DNA from: Brachypodius melanocephalos | Taxonomy: Eukaryota > Chordata > Aves > Passeriformes > Pycnonotidae | Direction: 5' to 3' | DNA: 64,000 bases | NCBI GenBank assembly: GCA_013398615.1 | Contig: VZSR01001459.1 | Location: 4,315,439 to 4,379,438 of the forward strand | Shown here: one piece after another, positions 1 to 14,200 of the stretch | Position numbering within the stretch: position 1 is the first letter of the stretch | Layout of the letters: each line of letters opens with the position of its first letter | Notes under the pieces: model-generated | Told to the model about the DNA's origin: nothing | What the model saw: only the letters and a program-made list of their open reading frames with translations | Databases searched by the model: none | Program-made: the position numbers and the translations under genes

Positions 1-1480
1 CTTAGGGATTCAGATTGATAAGTATCTGAAAGTTTAGATGTTTATTTAAAGTTTTGGTTTGAAATCTCTAAAGCACAGGTTTTCATCTGAGATCTCAGGT
101 TCTCTGTGATTGCAGCTGGTCAAAAATAACGTGAGAAAGCAGCCTTTCTTGGTTTGCTGCAGCGTTTCAACTACATGGCTGGACTGAACCCAGGAATTGC
201 AGAGAGATGCAGAAATATTGTTAAGTTATAAATTTCAGTTTCCAAAATAAACATTTAGCATTTTTTCCAATGTTCAGCAGCACCTATTTAACCTTTTTTG
301 TCCTCCTCTTGTGCATACTTTTCCAGCTAATGGTCCTCCTGCTGATGAATTCAGTAATGTGAGACATTTTCCAGTAATTCAGAGAGGGAGAATGGTCAGG
401 TTGTCCAGAGGAACCACTGACTCTGCTCTTCCACAGAATTATTCCTTGTCTTTAGACAATTCACTTCAGGTTTTTTTTCCACATGTAATTCAGGACTAGT
501 TCTTTATGAATAGACCAAGGTTTAGTTCTTTATATGTGTACTGAGGGGTTTAAATTTCAGCAGAGCACACACATGTGTGCAGAGACGCGCATGCGTGCAG
601 TGGGTTGACATTAGAATGATATTGACGGAGTGCAGAGGATGCAGAGTCCATAGTTCATTACCTCATTCTCTCAGTGAGGTAGGCAGTGCCAGTCCTGCCT
701 TTCATTTGCTGGTAGTGGCCAGGGAGAGTCCTGTGGATGTAGAAAACCGAGTCTATACATGGGTGTCACACCCTGGAGGTCCTGGCAGACATGGTGGTGG
801 CTTGCTGAAGGGCTCCTGATGCTCTCCAAGTCCTTCAGGAGTGTCCAGCTGGCCACGCTGCAATTCTTTTGCAACAAGAGCAATGCCTCATAGCAACACT
901 AGTCCTTAGGAGAATAATCCTGATGAAATTAAGGAAATAAAAATAGAATCTTTTGAGGCCCTCACAATGTGCGTAGGAAGAGCCAGAGTTCCTTGTCAGA
1001 GCAGACCAGGGATGCTCACGTTGGCTGCCATTATTTTGGGGCAGCCCTTATGTAACACTGTATTTTTAAACTCCTGTGTTCTAAGGATTAAAGCACTGTG
1101 AGTAATGCAGCTGAACTCATTAAACTCCTTTACATTCTTCTCACCTCAAGAGGAAATGTTACTCACAAGTCAGTAGTGATGTGGGCGGAGAGGGTCCCGA
1201 TTTAAAATAAAGATAAGGATAAAGAGGGTTTTAATGATGATGGGGTGAAGGCAGGGAGGTTTCCTCTCTTTATGGTTTGCTGGTAGCTCTGTGGTATGTT
1301 CTGTCCTGGCTCAGCTGTTCATCCAGCTGGTGTTGAGTCTCTGGTTTTAGGAAAATAGCATGTGTATGAAAAGGGAGGGAAAAGCAAGATGATGACCCCA
1401 AGTGGTATGCTGAGCCCCTGCTGATGCTCTCTGCTGTCTTTTCTTCCCCTCTGCTGCCGGTGATCTCCTCAAGCCCACAG
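1..1480 (+). other. PTPRG: PTPRG intron, 3' part
   Basis: This is non-coding sequence upstream of the stalk exon, whose preceding exon is outside the window. I found no exon-like segment with both splice signals here. A pyrimidine-rich run at about 1427-1470 serves the stalk exon acceptor. Short open frames are present but lack codon bias or recognisable motifs. Confidence 0.75.
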
Positions 1481-2266
1481 CATCTCCTGCCTCCTCAGCA
1501 GACATGGCTCCCATCAGCTCCGGCTCCTCCACCTGGACCTCCTCGGGGCTCCCCTTCTCCTTCGTGTCCATGGCCACAGGCATGGGCCCTTCCTCCAGTG
1601 GCAGCCAGGCCACCGTGGCCTCCGTGGTGACCAGCACCTTGCTGGCAGGGCTGGGCTTCAGCGGTGGGGGCATCTCCTCGTTCCCCAGCAGCGTGTGGCC
1701 CACCCGGCTGCCCGCGGCCGCTGCCCCCAGCAAACAGGCCGGCCGGGCCGTGGTGGCCACCACCGAGGCCGCCGCCGCCTCCCCGGGGCCAGAGCGGGAC
1801 TCGGCACTGAGCAAGGATGGCGAGGGAGCCGAGGAGGGAGAGAAGGATGAAAAGAGTGAAAGCGAGGATGGAGAGCGGGAGCATGAGGAAGACGAAGAAA
1901 AGGATGCTGAGAAGAAGGAGAAAAGCAGGGTGACAGCAGCCTCAGAGGCACGCAATAGCACAGAGCCCAGCGTGGCCGTGGCTTCCCCCAACAGGACTGC
2001 TGAAGAAGAAGGAAATAAAACCCTATCGGGAGAAGTGCCAAACCAAAACGTTGCCCCCACGGCTGGAGGTGCCGAGGAGAGCTTTGCCGAAGCCGATACT
2101 CAGCCCCAGCTGCTCTCTTCCACCCAAGTGCCACCAGCGTCCACCGATGAACTGTACCTGGGCAAGATCCCAAAACGACCAGAGACAACAAGAAAACCTC
2201 CTCCAAAGATAGACAAGTTTCCAGAGGAATATCCCTCAGATAACAAATTCATCACCATTAACCCAG
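1481..2266 (+). CDS. PTPRG: PTPRG exon: mucin-like extracellular stalk with acidic segment
   Basis: This exon encodes the membrane-proximal ectodomain between the fibronectin III repeat and the membrane. The first part (to about 1800) is rich in Ser, Thr, Ala, Pro and Gly, typical of an O-glycosylated mucin-like stalk. A highly charged Glu/Lys/Asp block follows at 1813-1923, then a Pro/Thr-rich end. N-glycosylation sequons begin at 1954 (NST), 1990 (NRT) and 2014 (NKT). Several Ser-Gly pairs could carry glycosaminoglycan, which is inference only. The frame is open throughout and GC content is much higher than in the flanking introns. The donor is CAG|GTGAGT at 2266/2267, leaving phase 1. The 5' edge is uncertain: AG dinucleotides ending at 1480, 1498 and 1501 all give the same frame, and 1480 is chosen because the residues it adds resemble the mammalian protein as I recall it. 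The ATG at 1504 is an internal Met, not a start. Confidence 0.9.
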
Positions 2267-5200
2267 GTGAGTGATCTGCAGGGAAACCGTGTTCACCAGC
2301 ATAAGTGAAAACAACACAATCCGAGCTCCTTACTGATTTCCAGTAGATACAGCATTTTTGTGGTGTCTGGCTACATCTGATTGGCAGGTTGTCACAGGAC
2401 CCAACCCCACAGATTGTTGCTGGGGGGAGCAGAGTGGAAAGGAATGTTCTTTTATTGAGACAGATTCATGGTCCTTGTAGCTTACTGGAACAGAAAATAT
2501 GGAAAAATTTTAACTCCCAACATGCTACATCAGGGACTTTATTGAAAAGAAAAAGGGAGAGAAATGCAATGAACTGTAGCTGTGAAATTAATTTGGAAGA
2601 GCGGCTGCTGTGCTGAACTGGCATTTCATAGAAAGTTTTGTATATGTGCTTCTAGCTAATTTAGTTTATCTGCAGGATTCTCCCTGACTGGGCTTTGAGA
2701 TATTCTCCCAAATCAAGGATAGTTGCTGGTTTATTTCTCAACACAAAACCTACATGCTCTGATCATCCAAAACAAGACACCTTCTGCACTGGGATTACCT
2801 TCTGATTTATCTGTGGAAAAAAAAAATCTTAACCAGGCAAGAGTTCACATATTTTCTGTTTGTCCTGATGAGAGTTGCCAGCACTCCTGTACACTCCAAC
2901 TCTGGATGTGTGCACCAGCTCCACAGTGTGTGCACAGCAAATGCAAGCTCTTGGAAGCCTGCCCAGGTGTTCTGCATGTGCACCAAGCCTGGTGAGGCCA
3001 GGGTTTGCTGCTCTGGCCTCTGCAAGCTGGTCCCTCATGGTGCTCCCAATGGTAAGGAATGTCCACACGTGTTCCTGCTTGGGGAGCTCCGGGCACTGGT
3101 GAGGAAAACTGCAGGAAGCAAATGGAGGACGTGCATGTAGATTTATTTTAGGCTTATTTATTTAGCTTTAGATTGATTGATTTATTAGACAAGTTTATTT
3201 GAGTGATTATGTGTATTACCACAGCATTTATGAGATAGTGCACTTTCTTATTTGTTATTTTTTTGGGGGGGTTACTACTATTGTTTGTTTTGCTAATCTG
3301 TAGAGTGTTTTATAATTTTCTTTTTCCATCAAAGCTCTAGAGTAGTGTGAAAAAGCCTTACATATTTATTTTTTCCCTACACTGATAAACACAAAAATGC
3401 AGATATTTTGCATTCAGTTATAGCTCAGAACCAATTTAAAAAACAAAGCTAAATCCAATCTTTAATAGCATTTGTTACAAAAGTGCTGACCAGTCTGAAT
3501 AATAACTGTTCTGTTAGAGATCAGATTAACAATGCAGAAGCTGAGAAACTTGCAACAGGTTGTGCTGATTTTTTGTTTTATATACACTTCTATTTTTCTT
3601 ACTCCCCAGCTGGGAATCCTCAAAGGCCAGTGCTCCCACAGAATATGGTCTGAGATGCCTGTCAGGCAGCTTTCAACGTGCCACTTGCCCTAAACACCTT
3701 TGTGTTAGATGGAGGCCTCTTGGGAGTGCTACCCCTGTGAGAAGACACTTGGGAATGCAGAAGGAGCTTTCTTCCAGGCTGGATCTAGGTTACCAAAGAC
3801 ACAGGCTGGCGAATTAGACTAGCACAAAGCCTAGTTGCTTCAGCTTAATTGTTTTCCCCAGTAACATGGAAATTTGCAATTCATACAGACAGACCTGACC
3901 TAACTCATGCCAGGAGTTGAGTTCAGTGAAACTCCAGCCATAGCAAGACCTCTTCCTGTGACAAAGGGCCTTAAAGGTTTTCCATAACAGGGTAAGCCTG
4001 AAATCAAGACAGGTGAAGCCAAGAGGGCATTGCCAGAAGTGTCTGAAAGGATTCCTGAGGATCAGGACAGCTAAGACTGTTAAGGCCACTTCCAAAGTGA
4101 GCAGAAAGCATCCCTGCAGTTTCCTTTGCCCCAGTGTGAGGGCAGAAACATTTTTGGATGCATCTTTCCTCCTGGCATCTTTTCTCTTCTGCATCTTTTA
4201 AAAGCAGGTTTTAAGAAGCTGTCAAGGTTTCAAAAATGTTTTTGTGAGTAGAAAGTTTAATCATTTTAAAGAGTAGAAAATTGTTTAATAACAATGTGCA
4301 TTTGTAAAATTAATTATATAGCATCAAATTAGCAGTTGTAAGGAGAAAACTGAATGGGGAAGTACTCATGAGTGTGCATGATTACAGGAGAACAGGGAAC
4401 TCATGAGAAATTACAGGGAAAGTGAGAAGCCAATTAGTACAGCAAGGTTCATTTTCTTTTAGTGCTTATTTCACATGTACATACACACACACCTCTCCTG
4501 AGGCCATGTCATTACTTTCCAAATGGCACTGGCCTCTTTTTGCCTGTGGTATTGGCCAATGCTAATGATTGTCTTCTGTCACTGAATGCTTGCTTGCATT
4601 CTTCTCTTTCATTTTCCTGATCATCCTTTTCTCTGTTTTGGTGCCCACATTAGACTAATTGTACTTTTGATCTGCAACTGTTACACACACAGCTGCTCAG
4701 CATTGTCTGTGACTCTGAAACCCGAAAATCAGAAAAACAGCAATTAAAATTATACTCTCACAAAAGAGGGAGGAAAAAAAGAAAAGAAGCAAGGGAAAAA
4801 GATGAAACCCAGTTTAATCAGGCTAAAGCAGATACTATCCCACAGAATTTTGGTTGATTGTGCCAGACAATTAAACAGATCCTTTGTTTTTTACTGGTGT
4901 TAACAACTGGGCTGTTGTAAGCAAAGTAATAGCTGTGGGGCTGGGGCAAAAGCCTGAGTGGTGAGCTGGGACTGAGGAGAGAGAGATGGGTTTGGCCTCA
5001 TCCAGATTTCAGCCAGGTCCTCCCATCCCTCGGTGCTCACCCACCTCTGCTGAGTTCCTCCCATGAGAGGGCTTTGTAGAGACAGAGAGATCATGATGTG
5101 CAAGGGTTAAATTTCAAGCCTGATGTATGCATTTAAGAAAGACTGAGTATTGGGTTTTAGAGCAGTCTTTGCCAGGTCTGAGGTTACAAAAGCCTTTTAG

Positions 5201-8200
5201 GGGATAAACTCATTAGCATAATTAAACATCTGTGCAATTCTTCTCCATCTGCAGCAAGGATTATTAAGCTGTGTTTTCATGTGGCACTTCAGCCATTTTC
5301 ACACAGAATCACAGAGTTTATAAAGTTGGGAAGGGCCACTGGAGTCAGCTAGTCCAGTCTCCTTGCTCTAGAAGGGTTCCCTATAGCATTTTAATCAGGG
5401 TTGTGTCCAGACTATCTTCAGAGATGTACATGGCAACTTACAGGAGTAAACAGAATGGCTTGAAAATAAAAGAATTGAATTATTTAATGCCTGCAAACTC
5501 TGAATTTCAGATATAGGATTAAATATGATTGGCATCTGTTACAAAGCAGTGAAAAGCCATGCTTAGTAGTGCATGTGACTACTTAGCCTGTGACTGCTGC
5601 AGGAGTGCCTTGAAGAAATAGGGGGTAACAGCTGCACCAAGACACAAGCTTGTATCAAAGGTAATGCGTCTTTAAGAAACATGGGTTTGCCTTTTCATCA
5701 TTTAATAACATGGCCGATATTATTTTCCAGAATTAATTAATACCTTTGTGTAAGTTCATAACTTCATTTACTCAAGGGAAAGATGAGCAAGCTGATTTTC
5801 TCTTAGGAGACCATGTGGTCTGAGGCAGTTCAGCAGCAGGGCTTTTCTTTGGTTAATGGTATCTGAAATGGTACAACAAACAGAACTTTGTCCTGGTAGT
5901 TTGTGCAATGGCAAGGAATAAGAAAAGTAGATAGGTTATATAGTACAGCTATGGTTGCTTATTATAGCAAGCAGTGTTATTAAGGGAAATAAACATGTTT
6001 ATTTTCTCAGGAACTGATTTCCAAGAATACACAGGAAAAAAAGCACATTTCACAAACTGTAGAATGCCTCTTTCTTACCTTGACCTTTGTGAAAGGATTG
6101 CACTGCCAGAGCCTCCCTGGCTGCCTGATGCCATCCAATACTCTCTGTGCCAGGGCTCATCCGTCCAGTGCCTGGTTGGAACTGCTGAATGGGTGGTTCA
6201 CAGAAGTTAGGGACTTTTCCAGACTCAGGAGTAGATTTAGTAGTGCCAGGGCTTGTATCGTGTGGGACCTCCTGAAACAGATATGCTGTAATAATTTTTA
6301 TTCCTTCCTACTGGGATGGATTCCAAGCCAGTAAAAGGCAAACTGAATTAATTCAACGAAGGCATATGCCACTGGAAACTGTTTACATTTCTTAGCAAAA
6401 ATGGAGTTTCCTAGTCCATTTTTTAAGCTTCCCCCATCCCCTGCCAAGTACAGCTTATGGTGGGCACTGTTACAAGGATGTGCTGTTGACACTACCAGGG
6501 CTTGACATTCTTGCTTTGGAAAAGAATGAAAGGGTGACTATTTTTTTATTTCATACTATTTTGTTATATGGGAGAACAAGAAACTCTAGAGGCCTAGATC
6601 TGTCTTTTTGTGTGTGTGTGTTTTCATTCCATCTTTTTCCAAGTTATCCAGCACACTGGCTTTTCTTAGGCTGTTCTGCCACGACACTCAAGACAGACAC
6701 CAGCTCTCCAGCTGCACTGCTCTACCTCTGGCCCCAGCTGCCATTCTTGTACAATTTTTATTGGCACTGATTTCTTTAAGCTCTCACAACATGTTACTTA
6801 AACAGTGGAAAACACCTCAGACTTTTTCTTCAAAGCCAGCACAGGAACTATGTCTTTTCTTCTGAAGCACATCACTGCTTGGGCATTCCCAACTGGAATT
6901 TCAGGGCCAGCCATCAGCATTAGGGAATGGCATTTGCTGTTCTGGCACTCAGCATACTGAGCACTTTTTTGTCCTCATATCTGTGGCACAGGGAGTTGGC
7001 AGGGGCAGATCAGTGTGTTCTTCACACTAGACTGACTGAGAGGAGCATCGTGAGCACTGCAGAATTTAATCGTTTGGGTTGGGACTCCAGCCCATGCTGT
7101 GCTTACAATGGAATTGAATTTTCTTCCCATGCAAACAGAAACATATGGTTTTATGTTGAAAGATGTGGAGGTGAAACTAAACAGAATACTGTCGTTGGAG
7201 AGAACTGAAGCAACACCCTAATGGATATAAGGTGGTGGGACTATTTGGCTCTCCTACAAAGTTTTATTACATCACATAGTTTTTTACTTTGTCCCTTTTA
7301 CTATTCTGATTAGTAACACCTCATAGGCATACTTTTTTCATGCTCTCAAATGATTTGAAATGCACTGATAATAACTGATGCCTGAAGACTTAGCATTCCA
7401 TAAGTTTGACAAATACAGAGAATAAGCCTTTGCTCTAATTTGGGGGTTGCTCTTTTCCTTATTCTTTGCTAGTCAAGGAATTCAAGGATATTCAATCAAA
7501 GTACACGTTCACTTCCCCCAAACACCCTTCTGATTAGCATGTCATTTAGGCTGCTTGCTAAAGGGCATTACCTCTATCAGCCTAGTTCTCAAAACTGGGA
7601 AGATTTCTTGCTGGGCTTGCAGCAGCCTGCAGCCTTGCTCTGTTTTCAGCAGTCAGGCAAAAGCATTTACAATTAACCTTTACTTCCACGTTAGTTGAAT
7701 TTTACTCCTGCCTATGGAGGAGTATAATCTAAATGCTATTAAAATAGAGTATGACTTCATATAATGTGACATCTGGTGACTTCCAATTATCTGTGTTTTG
7801 CCTGCCTATGGTGAAAAGGCAATTATGTTCTTCTGGTAGGATTTGCAGCAGTTTCGGAAGATATGGTAATACAATACTGAATGAGGGCAAGGAAGCATGT
7901 TGGTAAGGAAAGGCTCAAACAGGCTTAAAAGTAGAAGTCAAGTGTGCATGTTTCAATCCTTGAAATCTGAAGCTGTTTGTACTAATCCTTTCCCATTATG
8001 TCCTGTTGACAGGTATTGATCAACCACTGCCTGTTTGTTAGGAAACATAAGATATGGAATCCGCTTCTGCATTTTTCTTTTATCATTCTGTCTAAACCAA
8101 TTTATTCATCAAGTCTACACAAATTTGCACAAATTAGATGTCTTTTGAAATACATTGGGGCAGTGTCTATGCTCATTGGCTCCAGTACTTGCAGAACTTC

Positions 8201-11200
8201 TAGATATTCATCTTATATATGATACAATAATTTTAGTGAGATGTCATGCAAAAAGTGAAGCGGAGTTAACTCAGCCAGATCTCAGGGTATTGACGAACTT
8301 TAATTTTGTTCAAAAGCTGTGGCATAATGATTTCTTCTGTCAGTTACAACACATCCTATCCATTCATTCATCCACCCATCTTGACAATCCATATGCTAAA
8401 AAGTGCTTTCATATGCAGTAACCCACCAGATTGTGACAATTCTGCAAATGATGTGACATGACACCCAACATGTTGAGGATTTTTTATTTTAAGATAGTTA
8501 CCAAGAAATTTATTTCTAAAGCAGAGTATTACACAGAGCTTTGCAAACAGGGCTGTCCTGCACTGTTGAGAAACAGAGTACATTCATTTATCTGCAAACA
8601 GTGATGATGGAGCACAGCATTGGCTCAGTGGGGTAGTCCACATCTGATAATAGGTGCTTGCACAAAAGAGTCCTAAGAGTGTCTATGAGACCGTAATTAC
8701 AGGCAGTAGTAAAATCCTAGCCATATGTGGCAATAAACACCATACTTCTGTGCTCTCATGTCTCAGACTGAAGACAAATGGAGTCCCACCCTGCAGTTAG
8801 AGGATCTCTGCTCTGTTTACTCATAGCATGTAAAAGGGATAAGCTATTTGTTTTGTTTACACATTTTTCCATACAGTAATTCTTTTCTCCATCCAGTGAT
8901 TGGTTTTGTTATGTGTTTAACACACAGCTGGCAAGAACAGCTCCAGCATGGCCACGAGACCTTCTCCTGGTAAAATGGAATGGATCATCCCTCTCATTGT
9001 GGTCTCAGCACTGACCTTCGTGTGCCTCATTCTTCTCATCGCTGTGCTTGTCTACTGGAGGTGAGCTTGTTTCCTTATCAGTGGAAACTGATTAGGATTT
9101 GAAACACATTTCAGGTAGTGTTTTTAATGTAGTCCTGTGGGTTTTTTTATTTTATTAGAAGTTACAGTGATAGATGCATTAGAGTTCTCTGGGTGCTAGA
9201 ACAGCTTTGTTGGTTAACTATTCAGCTGTCTTAAATACTGATTTTTGTGTCGTGAAAATGAGCTTGGTAGAGCTCTGCCAATGGTAGAGCCAGCTGTAAC
9301 GGTGACAAATATTTTCACAATTAGTCCCTCTGAAGTAGCTATTAAAAAACACTTTTGTCTTGGCCTTCAGGGAAGGTGATTGTGGGAGAAAATCCCAGCT
9401 GGACTGGCCTTGGTTTCATGGGTGTCTTTGCCACAAACCTCCTGTGTAATCTCATGCAGTTCTTTCCTTCGTTTGATTGTACTTCAAGAAAGTGGGATAA
9501 GCTTCTTTCACATTCCGCAGCAATGCTCTTTAGCATTGGTGAAGAGTTCAGAAGTGCAGCCTGCAAGGTCTTGAAAGTAAAGATTGCCTCTTGCAAAGAG
9601 ACGCTGTCATTCACACCAGTGGACCTTGGTTCAGTGGTGGAGACCAGGATTAGCATCAACAAACCCCTCTCCATTTGATTTAGAGTAAATTAAAACCTGC
9701 GGCACCTGCTTGTGTCAAAATCAGAACCTAGAGGCACCTCATTTGTCTGGAAGTTAACCAGGGATAAGCCACATACAAGGTATTTAGGAATTATTTCAAA
9801 ATCTGATTTATTTGGGATAGAGGAAAGTAGCTTTGATGAGAAATACAAGCCCATTGATCATTATATTTGCCAAATCCATTTAAAAAGTACCAAGCTATTT
9901 TTCAGTACACCTATTTTGCTGACAATTAGTTGGCCCAATTGTTGAGGCTGAGAACATTTGAAAGAATTAATAAATAGATGACAATAGTCTTGTGAAAAGA
10001 ATTTCTATTAGCATTTGTAAGTAATTAACATCATTGCAGTAAGATGGTGATTAAAATTGCAGTGGTATATGCAATGGAAATAGGAAAAGTTCTAAAGATC
10101 CCATTGTATTGTCCTGTTTTTCAATATATATTGTGTTTATTTGAAGTACTAAACTTGGTCATATTCACACTGGGAAAGTCCTGAAAGGATATGGTATATC
10201 TCAAAACACTGGGATGAAGGATTAGTAGTATTTATCTAGTGTTGATACAAAATGCTCTTCTAAGGAGGAAAGGTTTTGAAATACTAACAGCTATTACCTA
10301 GAAGAATGTTGGTACCTATCATTGTTTGCAAAACATTTCCATTTCTTTGCAATTTCACTAGTGGAGCAGTAGAAAAAATTGTAAATTTTGTGTTTAGTTT
10401 GCTCAAAGAGTAACAATACCATGCCTGAAAGGATATTAAAGATACTGGTGGAGATTAAAAATTAGTATAGACATGGCAATTATGTCATGTAACAGTTAAA
10501 GTTTTTTGATAAATACGAAGCAAGAACTAGAGGAACAAACTTGAGAGGACATATGTACTACCTTCAAATAATCTGTGTCTAGTTCTGAGGATTTTTAACA
10601 AATACAGAGAGTGTATTTAAAATGCACATGTGTTTTAGGACAAATCAACAAGCAACTAGAACACAAATCATCCCCAGTAACATTTCACGTTGTGCAGACC
10701 ATGTCACTGAAGCGGCAGCACAGCATCTCATTTGCAGTGTGATTGCCTTTCCTCAGGGAAAAAATAAAATGTTTATCTCTGTGAGTGTTTTAAAGTAAGG
10801 AAAAAAGAGATTCTGAAGCACTGCAGACTCTAATTCAGAAGTTTGAAAGGACCAATAATGTGGATTTTCAGGAAAAAATACTTAGCTTAAGATGTAATGG
10901 GCAACATATGGAATAATTTGCTGAATAACACCATCAAAGCAAATGGCATGAAAACGAGTTTGAGACAGATATTTCAGAAAAGGAAACATGGTATTGAAAT
11001 GCACAGCAGAGAAACACTTGTGATGAAACGATAACCCTCAAGGGGACAGGCGTGCTGGACCAAGGGGTCTTCCCTTGCACAGCAGTACTTTGCTTTGGTG
11101 TTAGAACAAACATTATAAATCAAAACCCAGAGAACTAGTGGAAGCAGAAGACACATAGTTGCCCTTGGCAATGCACTGTGAGGGTAAAACAAATTTTCTT

Positions 11201-14200
11201 TTTTGCATTTTTGAGCATTTGTGGGATTAGATGATTCGAGACTGGAGGTGACATAAGCGGAACAATGAAGCAGAGAGGAGCCTTCTGCTTGTTTCCATCT
11301 CATCAGTGCCCTATTATCCAGGGACCAAAATAAAGAGTTAGAGAAGTTGCTTGGGAAGGTCTAGCAAAGCATTAACTTTGTTTGGTCTCTTTGTGGCTCA
11401 TTCCACGATACAGGAAAGAAATAAGTTTTGTGAAGAAGATTTGTTGTAAGGAAGCTTCATTTTCTGTTCCCTTTATTTGAAAAGGAGACTGTCATTGTTT
11501 GATGAAGATTTCTTTTTTCCATCTGTTGAGCTTCCATACTGTGTTTTAGAGACTCCTTGTAACTGAATATATTTGGAAATGATCTGTGCCATTTCTGAAC
11601 AAGACTCGCTTATTTGCAGAGGTAATTTGCTGTTCTCAGTTCCTTTTTCATGTGGATCGTGGACAAATGGTGAAAGAATATGACTAATGTTGAAGAGAAA
11701 GGGTCACTTCCATCTTTTTTGTGTGGTGGCTATCTCAGTAATGAAAAGGGATGGGAACTTGCAGGCAAGCAGAGCTCTGAATTACCTTTCTACTAAAGTT
11801 TCCTGGATTTAGTACTTTAAATGGCACTGCTGCACAAAGAGGCCTGTGTGATTTTACGTTGATAGAGTGGAAGACAAACTAGGTCAGCATAATGAAGCTG
11901 CAAAAACTCTGCTGCCTTTTATCCCAGAAAAATGAGGAGAGCACAATCACAGGGTGACCACAAGCCATGACATCCACTGGGACCTGTTGGTAGTTGGGCT
12001 CCCTGGGCAGGAGGGACAATGGTACTGTAGTTTCAGTTTGCTCCTGTGCATCTTTGATTCCTCTTGAGGAAAAGCTGGCCTGGCTGATCCTTGAGCTGTC
12101 ATGGGCATGATGAAGGGGACTCTTGCTCCCAGGACCTCTAGTGCTTAAATTGATTTCTTTTAGCATCAAGTCGAGAATTTGAGTCTTAGCAGGCAGAAAA
12201 GGTGAGGAGACCAGATCTTTGTTTTACTAACCATATGGATTCACCATTCACTTTTGCAGTGGCACAATGATGCTTCTTTTTCTGCTTTCTTTCCTTTCAC
12301 ACTGGTTCCTGAAATTGTGTGCTGTGGGGACAACAACTGAGTATTTCTGAAAACTGTACACTGGGATTTTAGGACCTTCACTGGAGCACTGCTAGCTCGT
12401 CTAGAGCCCATTAAAACGTGGGCGTCATGAGGTGCTGTTTCCCAAACACATTATTTTTTGCATTTCTGGGCATTTGTTTTGGATCTGTGATTTTATACCC
12501 AGACTCAGTATCATGAGATCCATCTGCAGATCTTCAAGGTCAGTTTAAAATCTGACTTGGATTGTCTGCAGTCTTTGCCACTGTTACTCTCACAGCCTTT
12601 GCTACGAGCTCCAAGAACTGCAGGGTGTGTTTGGTAGTGACCTCCAAACTATTTAGGGATTGAGTGTGACTTCAGTTTTTTTGCAACAAGATGAGTTCCT
12701 ATAGTATGCTGAGCTGTAATATGGCTTGAAACATGTCTTTTCTAAAACTTCCACTATATTCTGTAGTAAATTGAACTAGTCCTGAGTATTGACACTTAGG
12801 GGTGAACCTAGGGTCAAGTGTCACTTTCATCTTCACACAGGTGCAGGAGGGTGACCAGAGTCAGGAAATCAACTGAAATATTTTCATATACAGTAAGTTC
12901 TGTCATTTGGGGGGAAAATAACATATTTTAGGAGAGTATGGTAACCTTCCACTGGTTGTTTTTCATTCTGATTTTCAATCTAAACACTACAGTCCTATAG
13001 ACTGTGGTTTCAAAGGGAAAAAATAAGCAGAGAATATTAAGAAGCAATTAAGATTTTAGAGTTTAGCCAACAGCAACTTTTAAATGGGAACTAAATTATA
13101 GCCATTTCTCATTTTCAGCTAAGAGGAAGAAATTCATTCATGGCTATAGCTGGAGAGTTTTCTTTTTCTTTCTTTTGAACAGATACCATAATTCACCTTG
13201 AATTATTGCCACCATCAACATCATGATCCCAAAGACAAAGTGGGAATATTGTACTGCATTTCTTATTAAATCAAGCTGTTTATACAGTGCTAATATGTTT
13301 ACTTTCGGGGGGATTTTTGGAACAACGCAGCTGCTGCCTTTCAAAGAGCAAGCTTGCGTTGCTTGTTTTATAGCTGTGTGTGTATATGAGACAGCTTGGG
13401 AAAAAGATGTCTTTAATTTTCCTTAGCCAAAACCCTATAGAATTTAGTAGAGAGAGTTTTCTTAGGATTTTGTTAAGCATCCTGTGAAACTGAACAGAAT
13501 CATTGGGACAAATCCTGTGACAGCGCCTTGTACTTCTCTGGCAGTGCCTTTCTGTGCAGAAGAAATTACACTGAGCACCAGGAGATGTGTTCTTTTTTCT
13601 GGCTCAGTCACTGATTTCTGTGGGACCTCAGGCCAAGTCACTTACAGGTTGAGAGTATTGTTGAACTCAGCGGCAAAGATCGCACTGGGAGCAAGCTCAG
13701 GTGTTCAATATTTCACCATCTGAGTTCTGACACTGGTGAAATAGCACTGAAGAAGATTGGTCAGCTGTATTTATGTATCAACTTATAATATAGCAACAAA
13801 AGCTGAAACATAAAGAGCCCTCATATTTACCATGTCTAATAACCATGCCTCAGAAAACTACCTTTTGGTGTTAAATTCTAGGGAGCTTGCACAGCTGCTT
13901 AGCTAAGAGAGCGTTAAAACTTAATTGGGAGGGAAAAAAAATTGTCTGTACCAGGTTGTAAAAGTGCTGAAATTGTTATCTGAACCTATCTCTAGGTTTT
14001 ATTTTATGAGTACACAATGTGTTGTTCATCTACTGTACTGATTGGAAAAGGAGCATTGCAAATTTACAGATCACTGTAAAATTATTTGCTTACAATGATA
14101 AAAGCCTCTTTCAGCTTACTCTAAAATGTTTGTGATTCTTCTCATTTTCTCACCCATGGAGGATGTTGAGTGGTAACACTTTCTGAGACCCAGGATGTTA

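Noticed and set aside
311..499. Possible upstream PTPRG exon
   Set aside because: No consistent acceptor and donor pair in the required phase, and the translation resembles no part of PTPRG that I know.
1347..2060. 237-codon open frame on the minus strand across the stalk exon
   Set aside because: It is the antisense shadow of a GC-rich coding exon. Its Ser/Pro/Leu-rich translation mirrors the Glu/Lys-rich sense codons, and it has no independent homology or gene signals.
1504..2274. ATG at 1504 as the start of a separate 256-residue protein
   Set aside because: The frame is open upstream of this Met and the sequence matches the interior of PTPRG. The apparent stop after 2266 lies in the intron beyond a strong splice donor.
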